NCBI RefSeq assembly: GCF_900107965.1
Contig: NZ_FNVU01000015.1
Location: 1 to 64,000 of the forward strand
Direction of reading: 5' to 3'
Source of the DNA: Actinacidiphila yanglinensis
GTDB lineage: Bacteria; Actinomycetota; Actinomycetes; Streptomycetales; Streptomycetaceae
Length of the DNA stretch: 64,000 nucleotides
Position 1 is the first letter of the stretch, and the number at the start of each line of letters is the position of its first letter. The notes under the pieces were generated by a model, which saw only the letters and a program-made list of their open reading frames with translations, searched no databases and had not been told where the DNA came from. This document shows, in pieces, positions 59,200 to 64,000 of this stretch. Made by a program: the position numbers and the translations under genes.

Positions 59200-61485
59200 C
59201 TACGAGGACGTGGTGGTGAAGTCGTCGAAGTCGACCTCGCCGGTGGTACCCGCGGCATGGGAGGTGGCGGTGAGGCCGACGTCCTGGGTGGCCGCGGCGG
59301 TGGGCAGGGTGGCGGTGCCGACGAGGTTCCAGGTGGAGTCGTCGGTGGAGTAGTAGCCGGTGTAGGTGTTGCCGTCGCGGACGAGCTTCAGCCACGACGG
59401 GTAGGTGGCGGTGCCGGTGGAGGACTGGGAGTCCAGCTGCCCGTCGCCGTCACTGTCCCAGTCGAGCAGGTAGCCGTTGCCCGGGGTCTCGACCAGGGCC
59501 ACGTAGCCGGCCGAGGAGCCGGCCTTGGTGATGTCGTTGCGGACCATGATCCCGGCCTTGGCCCAGACGCTGGTGTTCGCCTGGGAGTCGATCTTCACCG
59601 TGGTCGTCGAACCGTCGTGCTCGGCTCCCGGCTGGTAGATCGTGCCGTACTCGTCGACGGGGTTGTACAGGTCGGCGCCTTGGGCCTGGATGCCGAGACG
59701 GGTGCCCGACTGGCTGAAGCCCGCCGTGGTGGAGGAGTAGGTCTTGTACGGGGCCGTCACGGCGTGGTTGACGGTGATCGTGTCCCCGACGGCCAGCCGC
59801 GTGGTGCCTGATCCGTGGCGGTAGGAGGCCGTGGCCTGGAACGCGCTGGACGGGAACAGGTCGTCCGACGGCTTCAGGGCGACGGTGTACGTGGCGCTGA
59901 GCGCGTGCCCGCCGGCGATGACACGTGCCTGGGTCGGGGAATGCGTGGTGACGGTCGCGCCGTCCGGGCCGGTCAGGGCGAGCGCGGCGTCCGTCACGGG
60001 GCGGGAGCCGTTGTCGGTGAGCACCGCGGTGACCGTGCGGGTGGTGCTGTCACTGGCGGCGGGCGCCCAGTTCAGCCCCAGCGTCACGGACGGGTCGGCG
60101 CCGGCGACGACCTGGCGGGTCGGGTGGACGCGGAAGAGCGCCACGCCGTGCGGCGGCACGTCCGCGGCGATCCGGCCGGCGGACTCGGTGGCGCCGTGGC
60201 TCCACAGGTCCGTGAGCGCGTAGTCGCGGGCGCCGGCGATCCCGACGGCCTTCGCGGTGGTGGCCACCTCGCGGGGCGAGGAGCTGGTGTTGAACAGACC
60301 GACGATCGCGTCGCCGTTCTTCTCGGTCTTGGCGAACACCTGGCTGTCGGTGCCGTCCGCGATCCGCTTCGCGTCGATGCCGTCCTGGTCGACGCCCAGG
60401 ACGTCGTTGTTCTTCAGCATCGCGAGGTCGGTCGGGTCCAGATGCGTCAGGTCGGTGCCGAGGATCAGCGGCGACGCGGCGAGCGACCACAGGCTCATCT
60501 GGGTACGCCGCTCATCCGGGGTCAGCCCGTCGTCGGTGCCGTTGCCGATCTCCAGGGAGTCGTAGTCGTTGTAGCCGCCGGACCCGCCGTAGGGCGCCCA
60601 GGCGGCGACCTGGTCGAAGCGGGAGGTGATGGAGGACCAGGAGGTGAGCGGGTAACTGCTGCCGTTCGGCCCGCAGTAGCACTCGATGTCGCCGCCGGTA
60701 CGCCAGCCGTCGGACAGCTGCTTCCAGGCGGCCGCGTTGTTGATGTCGAGGCTGTTGGACAGCTCCAGGTGGATCGGCCGGCCGGTCTGCTGCAGTGCCT
60801 GCGACCACGCCCGGACGTCGGCGATGTCGGGCGTGCCGACGCCGTCGATCTTCAGGTAGTCGATGCCCCAGCCGGCGAACTGGTCCGCCCAGGAATCGGT
60901 GAACTGCTGAGCGCCGGGCTTGGTGTAGTCGATACCGACCATCCCGCCGCAGTTGTAGTTGTTCTCCGGGCTCGTCGTGGCGATGTCGTCGGCGTGGTAC
61001 GACGTGCCCTTGATGGCGGTGTTCTGCGCGACCGCCTGCTGGGAGATGCCGGGCGTCACGTACAGGCCGAACTTCAGGCCGAGCGAGTGCACGTAGTCGG
61101 CGACGACCTGGATGCCGTTCTCACTCCCCTGGGGAGGGAACGCGGTCTCGTCGGTCACCCAGCGGCCGTACTGGTCGACGTCCGGGCCCTGGCTGCCGGG
61201 GCAGTGGTACCAGAAGTCGTCGATGTTGGCGTAGACGAAACCGTCCTTCGCCAGCCCGCTGTCCTTGAGCGCCTTCGCCTGCGCCTCGATGTTCTGCGCG
61301 GTCGGGGTGCGGCGGATGAAACTCCAACTGCTCCAGCCGAGTACGGGTTTGGCGCCGGCGGCGGAGCCGGAACCGGAAGTTGCGGCCTCGGCATGCGCCG
61401 TCTGCCCCGCTGTCACGGTCACACCCGTGGAGAGCAGCAGAGCTCCGGTGAACGCGGCCAGCATGCCGCGGATCGATCTCCTCAT
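59200..61485 (-). CDS. Secreted GH27 alpha-galactosidase-type glycosidase (copy 2)
   Basis: The 761-residue secreted paralogue of the enzyme at 14319-16580 has a signal peptide (residues 1-32, RRSIRGMLAAFTGALLLSTG...AHA), a short Gly/Ser linker (ATSGSGSAAG), the GH27 barrel with WGIDYLKIDG (nucleophile Asp) and WRTGGDIECYCG (acid/base Asp), a beta-sandwich and an NPCBM-like region, and the C-terminal concanavalin-like module (WAKAGIMVRNDI...TGYYSTDDSTW). GGAGG lies nine bases before ATG 61485. The upstream motif at 61631 is shared with copy 1. The enzyme should act on galactosides or arabinosides outside the cell. Confidence 0.9.
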   Translation of the reverse strand: MRRSIRGMLAAFTGALLLSTGVTVTAGQTAHAEAATSGSGSAAGAKPVLGWSSWSFIRRTPTAQNIEAQAKALKDSGLAKDGFVYANIDDFWYHCPGSQGPDVDQYGRWVTDETAFPPQGSENGIQVVADYVHSLGLKFGLYVTPGISQQAVAQNTAIKGTSYHADDIATTSPENNYNCGGMVGIDYTKPGAQQFTDSWADQFAGWGIDYLKIDGVGTPDIADVRAWSQALQQTGRPIHLELSNSLDINNAAAWKQLSDGWRTGGDIECYCGPNGSSYPLTSWSSITSRFDQVAAWAPYGGSGGYNDYDSLEIGNGTDDGLTPDERRTQMSLWSLAASPLILGTDLTHLDPTDLAMLKNNDVLGVDQDGIDAKRIADGTDSQVFAKTEKNGDAIVGLFNTSSSPREVATTAKAVGIAGARDYALTDLWSHGATESAGRIAADVPPHGVALFRVHPTRQVVAGADPSVTLGLNWAPAASDSTTRTVTAVLTDNGSRPVTDAALALTGPDGATVTTHSPTQARVIAGGHALSATYTVALKPSDDLFPSSAFQATASYRHGSGTTRLAVGDTITVNHAVTAPYKTYSSTTAGFSQSGTRLGIQAQGADLYNPVDEYGTIYQPGAEHDGSTTTVKIDSQANTSVWAKAGIMVRNDITKAGSSAGYVALVETPGNGYLLDWDSDGDGQLDSQSSTGTATYPSWLKLVRDGNTYTGYYSTDDSTWNLVGTATLPTAAATQDVGLTATSHAAGTTGEVDFDDFTTTSS

Positions 61486-61630
61486 GAGGGTCTTCCTCCA
61501 TCGCAGCGCCCTGACGGCGCGACAGGCAGGATCGGAAGGGCGTCGAACTCGCCCTCCCGCGGGGAACGTCGAGCAGATCATCCGGTCGAACGAACAAAAA
61601 ACGTCACATCTTCGCACTTCCTCGGACGCC
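61486..61630. other. GH27 copy 2 promoter region
   Basis: AT-richer stretch of 145 bases between the gene and the shared motif; contains GAACGAACAAAAAACGTC, a possible further copy of the GAACA-type half-site. Confidence 0.4.
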
Positions 61631-61663
61631 AACCGAACAGACTCGAACGTCGATCATCAGATA
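61631..61663 (-). promoter_or_regulatory. Candidate operator shared by the two GH27 genes
   Basis: AACCGAACA, two bases, CTCGAACGT, then ATCAGATA. Identical to the site at 16857-16889 in the first block and in the ACGT core, and shifted by a few bases in the last block. It is about 146 bases from the ATG of copy 2 versus 277 bases for copy 1. Confidence 0.5.
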
Positions 61664-62148
61664 GCCCCACTGGACGCACGCATGTCAAGCCCCATGACCA
61701 AATCCTTGACTCCCCCACCATCCGGGCCGACCAGCGCATCAAGCACTCTCACCCGCAACGCGAGGGGTCCGCGTGCCGTCAACAGAGCCGCCGGACAAGC
61801 GACGTCGCGGCCGCCCCTGCCTCCGGGCCTCCGTATCGACCGCCCCGTCCCGCTCGCCCAAGCGCGTGACTCCGGCGCCGAGGGTTCTCGATCGCGCTGT
61901 CGGCGGACCCGAGCAATGACGGACAAGCCGAAGCCCCCTCCATGTCGCGGGCGCCCGTTGGAAGGGAGAAGTTCGGGCCGCGGAGACCGGGTGGCCAGTC
62001 ACAGAACAGGAAGCCTGCCGATCGCAGCGACGCCCGTATCGGCCTGGAGCATTCTCGAATGCCCCGGACGCGGGTCCGCATGTTGGACAGAATGACCAAA
62101 TCATGGACACGCCGGCAACTGTGACCAACGTATCGGCAAGATGCCCGC
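61664..62148. other. Region without recognised gene
   Basis: No domain, repeat or RNA gene was recognised in this 485-base stretch. Open frames read as low-complexity shadows. Confidence 0.4.
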
Positions 62149-62790
62149 ATGACTTCGGAGATACGCGGGGCGTACCTACTGGCTGCTGAACGGGCCGTGC
62201 AACTCCTGGCCACTGAAGAGTTGGCACATCGCTGGGAGAAGGAATCAGTGCTGCCAGGGATGTCGGTCGGCGGGCTGGCCGGCCACCTCGCACGCAGCGT
62301 TCTGCAAGTCGAGTGGTTCCTCGACGGCCAAGTGGTCGGCACGGAACCGGTGTCTCCGGTGCACTACTACGCCAGGCTCGTGGGCACGTCCGTTCCCGGC
62401 TCCGCGCTGAACGTCGGCGTGCGGGCGCGGAGCGAGGAAACGGCAGCAGCCGGCCCCGCCGCCGTTGCCGAGCAGGCGGAGGCTGCGTGGCGACGGCTGG
62501 CAGCCAGGCTGGACAAGGAGCCGACCGATCGGCGAGTGGCCATCCTTCACCGGCCAGGAGAGGAGATGCTGCTCGACGGCTACCTCCGGACCCGCTGCGT
62601 CGAACTGGCAGTCCACCTGGATGATCTGGCACTGAGCGTGGGCGTTCGTTGCTCGGCGCCCGAAGCCACCCTGGCCGTCGCGGTTGACGTGCTCATCGCG
62701 GCTGCCCGGGAACGGCATGGCGATCAGGCCGTCATGCACGCGCTGGCCAGACGCGAACGTGACCTCGACCAGGCCCTGCGCGTGCTCTAG
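62149..62790 (+). CDS. DinB/maleylpyruvate isomerase-type protein
   Basis: The 213-residue cytosolic protein has the four-helix fold of maleylpyruvate isomerase-type N-terminal domains. GMSVGGLAGHLARSVLQVEWF carries the family metal His (GHLARS), and RTRCVELAVHLDDLALSVGV supplies the pair of His/Asp ligands (VELxVHxxDL). Members are mycothiol-dependent isomerases or unknown metalloproteins in actinomycetes. The substrate is unknown. ATG 62149 is the only start in frame; no strong ribosome site is visible. It stands alone. Confidence 0.75.
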   Translation: MTSEIRGAYLLAAERAVQLLATEELAHRWEKESVLPGMSVGGLAGHLARSVLQVEWFLDGQVVGTEPVSPVHYYARLVGTSVPGSALNVGVRARSEETAAAGPAAVAEQAEAAWRRLAARLDKEPTDRRVAILHRPGEEMLLDGYLRTRCVELAVHLDDLALSVGVRCSAPEATLAVAVDVLIAAARERHGDQAVMHALARRERDLDQALRVL

Positions 62791-63085
62791 GCCCTCCTGA
62801 CACCCGCGCCCACGGATATCGGGGAGACAGGATTTGGCTTGTCCCACCTTCCAAGTCTGGATCGTGAGTGGGCGGTTCGTGAGCCTTCGAGTCATCATCC
62901 TGCTGGACCAGGCAGTCGAGCACACCGGCCGCAGCGTCCGCAAAGCCCTGGACACCGACGCGCCTCCATCCGCAGCGCGCCGCACCTGATGTGAGATTGG
63001 ACGGTTGGCCAGGTGTACCGATGCGTGATCAACGGATGATCCGAGTGCGGTCTTTGATCTGGATCATCGGGCCTCACGCCTGGTG
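62791..63085. other. Region without recognised gene
   Basis: No coding region or structured element was recognised in these 295 bases. It contains AT-rich stretches near 63010-63060. Confidence 0.35.
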
Positions 63086-63274
63086 TCAGGCCGTCTCGTC
63101 GAGGCGCATGGCGATTGAAGCTGTGCCCTTGGCGAGGCGAACAAGGTCGGCTGCGTATGCAGCTCGCTCGGCCGACCGGTCTTGCGATGTCCGCACGAAG
63201 CGGATCGTGCGCTCCAGCAGGCGGAGGGCGTTCTCCAGAGCCCGTTCCTGGTCCTCACGACTGTGCTGTGTCAT
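63086..63274 (-). CDS. Small hypothetical helical protein
   Basis: A 62-residue ORF begins MTQHSREDQERALENALRL and is mostly helical (LLERTIRFVRTSQDRSAERA ... VRLAKGTASIAMRLDETA) with a high share of charged residues, unlike a shadow frame. Starts three or four codons earlier are possible (63283, 63286). No family was recognised. The neighbouring gene on the same strand is the thioesterase-like one, about 190 bases upstream. Confidence 0.5.
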   Translation of the reverse strand: MTQHSREDQERALENALRLLERTIRFVRTSQDRSAERAAYAADLVRLAKGTASIAMRLDETA

Positions 63275-63462
63275 GCCCGGCATCATGGCATCGAGAGCTG
63301 AACGAGGTCTTTGATCCAGGTTGTCGAAGCCGCCACGGCGGGGCGGGCAGATCCGCGAAGGCCGTGCGCCCGGAAGGGCATCCGGGCAAACCGGTAGCCC
63401 TGGTTGTGTCTGGACGACGCGGCCGCGCTGTCCACGGCGAAACCGGTGGGAACGGAGCCGCC

Positions 63463-64000
63463 TCAGACCGCGACCCAGTGGGCCGTGGCGCTCGCCAGCA
63501 GCTTGCCGTCCTCCGCGTCGTACAGGGCTGTGGAGTTGACCACCACGTGACCGCCGCCGCCCGTGCGCTGACCGACCACCACGCAGGGGCGCGAGGCGCG
63601 CGGCGGTTCCACGACGCGGGTGGTCATCCGGCCCAGCAACCGCAGTTCGATCCGGGGATCGGTGGTCCAGCCGCCAGGGCAGTCCAGCGCCGCCCAGACC
63701 ACCTCGGCCGCGATGGTCCCCGACGCGTCGGCATGCCGCTCGTCGGGTGACCAGACGCAGGCGACCGTGCCGAAGCGCCCGGGCAGTTGTCCCGGGGTCA
63801 GTCCCAGTCCTTCGCCCCCGCGGTCGACACCGCAAGCGAAGCAGGTGGGGAAGGGGTGGCCGGTGCGGCCCAGGAACGACTCTGCGGCCACCTCGGCCTC
63901 CGCCGGGGAAATCCCGGGGACCGGCACCACCTCGTCGTTCGCGGGACTCACGGTGGCGACCAGCTCGTCCCCGGCCCACGCCTGGCCGCGCCGCCCCGAC
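63463..64000 (-). CDS. Hotdog-fold thioesterase-like protein, partial (5' end outside)
   Basis: The visible 179 residues form the C-terminal part of an acyl-CoA thioesterase-like hotdog protein. Seen are PFPTCFACGVDRGGEGLGLT, which resembles the Cys pair (CFxCG) of this group, then GRFGTVACVWSPDERHADASG with the family DExxAxxxG-like pattern and EVVWAALDCPGGWT. It ends with LLASATAHWVAV. The frame is open to the window edge (residues SGRRGQAWAGDELVATV), so the start is not in this window. The substrate is unknown. Confidence 0.8.
   Translation of the reverse strand, partial: SGRRGQAWAGDELVATVSPANDEVVPVPGISPAEAEVAAESFLGRTGHPFPTCFACGVDRGGEGLGLTPGQLPGRFGTVACVWSPDERHADASGTIAAEVVWAALDCPGGWTTDPRIELRLLGRMTTRVVEPPRASRPCVVVGQRTGGGGHVVVNSTALYDAEDGKLLASATAHWVAV

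Noticed and set aside
59815..61869. A 684-codon plus-strand frame over GH27 copy 2
   Set aside because: It mirrors the GH27 gene on the minus strand; its repeated Val/Arg/Gly/Asp composition is that of an antisense shadow.
1..64000. CRISPR arrays, tRNA and rRNA genes, complete insertion sequences
   Set aside because: No regularly spaced repeats, no cloverleaf-like sequences and no element with both ends were seen when reading through the window.

Overview
The window is about 70 percent GC, with dense, often overlapping genes, GTG starts and the usual streptomycete gene families (SpoIIE-type phosphatases with PAS/GAF sensors, NarL-type two-component pairs, ABC sugar uptake without its own ATPase, secreted glycosidases, MmyB-type XRE regulators). 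It most likely comes from the accessory part of a chromosome of Streptomyces or a close relative in the Streptomycetaceae. No tRNA, rRNA, CRISPR array or replication origin was seen.

Layout. 1-6.9 kb: a broken SpoIIE phosphatase, an FAD oxidoreductase, an SRPBCC protein, a frameshifted HAD phosphatase with a small overlapping ORF upstream, a DUF6328 membrane protein, a CYTH-CHAD protein and a methyltransferase remnant. 6.9-11.2 kb: a seven-gene, translationally coupled Mrp/Mnh-type cation/proton antiporter operon (E-F-G-DUF4040-B-C-D) with no full-length MrpA. 11.5-14.1 kb: a receiver-less LuxR regulator and a PAS/GAF/SpoIIE phosphatase. 14.3-16.9 kb: secreted GH27 protein 1. 17.3-19.1 kb: a P-loop phosphotransferase and a VOC protein among IS5-type and Nudix remnants. 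19.1-22.7 kb: an ABC exporter with its own two-component system. 22.9-29.1 kb: a secreted TAP-type peptidase, a second two-component pair and a third SpoIIE protein. 29.2-36.5 kb: a sugar locus (NagB-like protein, GH4, BadF-type kinase, GntR, lipoprotein plus two ABC permeases). 36.7-44.1 kb: a YihY protein, a third two-component pair, an FAD monooxygenase and a repeat protein. 44.5-47.8 kb: an SDR pair with decayed MmyB regulators and a decayed SDR. 48.0-61.5 kb: secreted RICIN, GH8 and second GH27 proteins, M20 peptidase, TetR/MFS pair, another MFS and an IS630-type remnant. 61.5-64 kb: a DinB/maleylpyruvate isomerase-like protein, a small ORF and a thioesterase-like gene cut by the window edge.

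How the genes fit together. Two themes stand out. One is carbohydrate use: two GH27 proteins, a GH8 enzyme and a ricin-type lectin protein act outside the cell, while the 29-36 kb locus imports a sugar by ABC transport and seems to phosphorylate it inside the cell before GH4 cleavage and NagB-like processing. The other is decay: at least ten gene remnants or frameshifted genes are scattered between intact operons, which marks the region as genomically fluid.

All calls come from reading the translated sequence, motifs and gene context. No database search was run.
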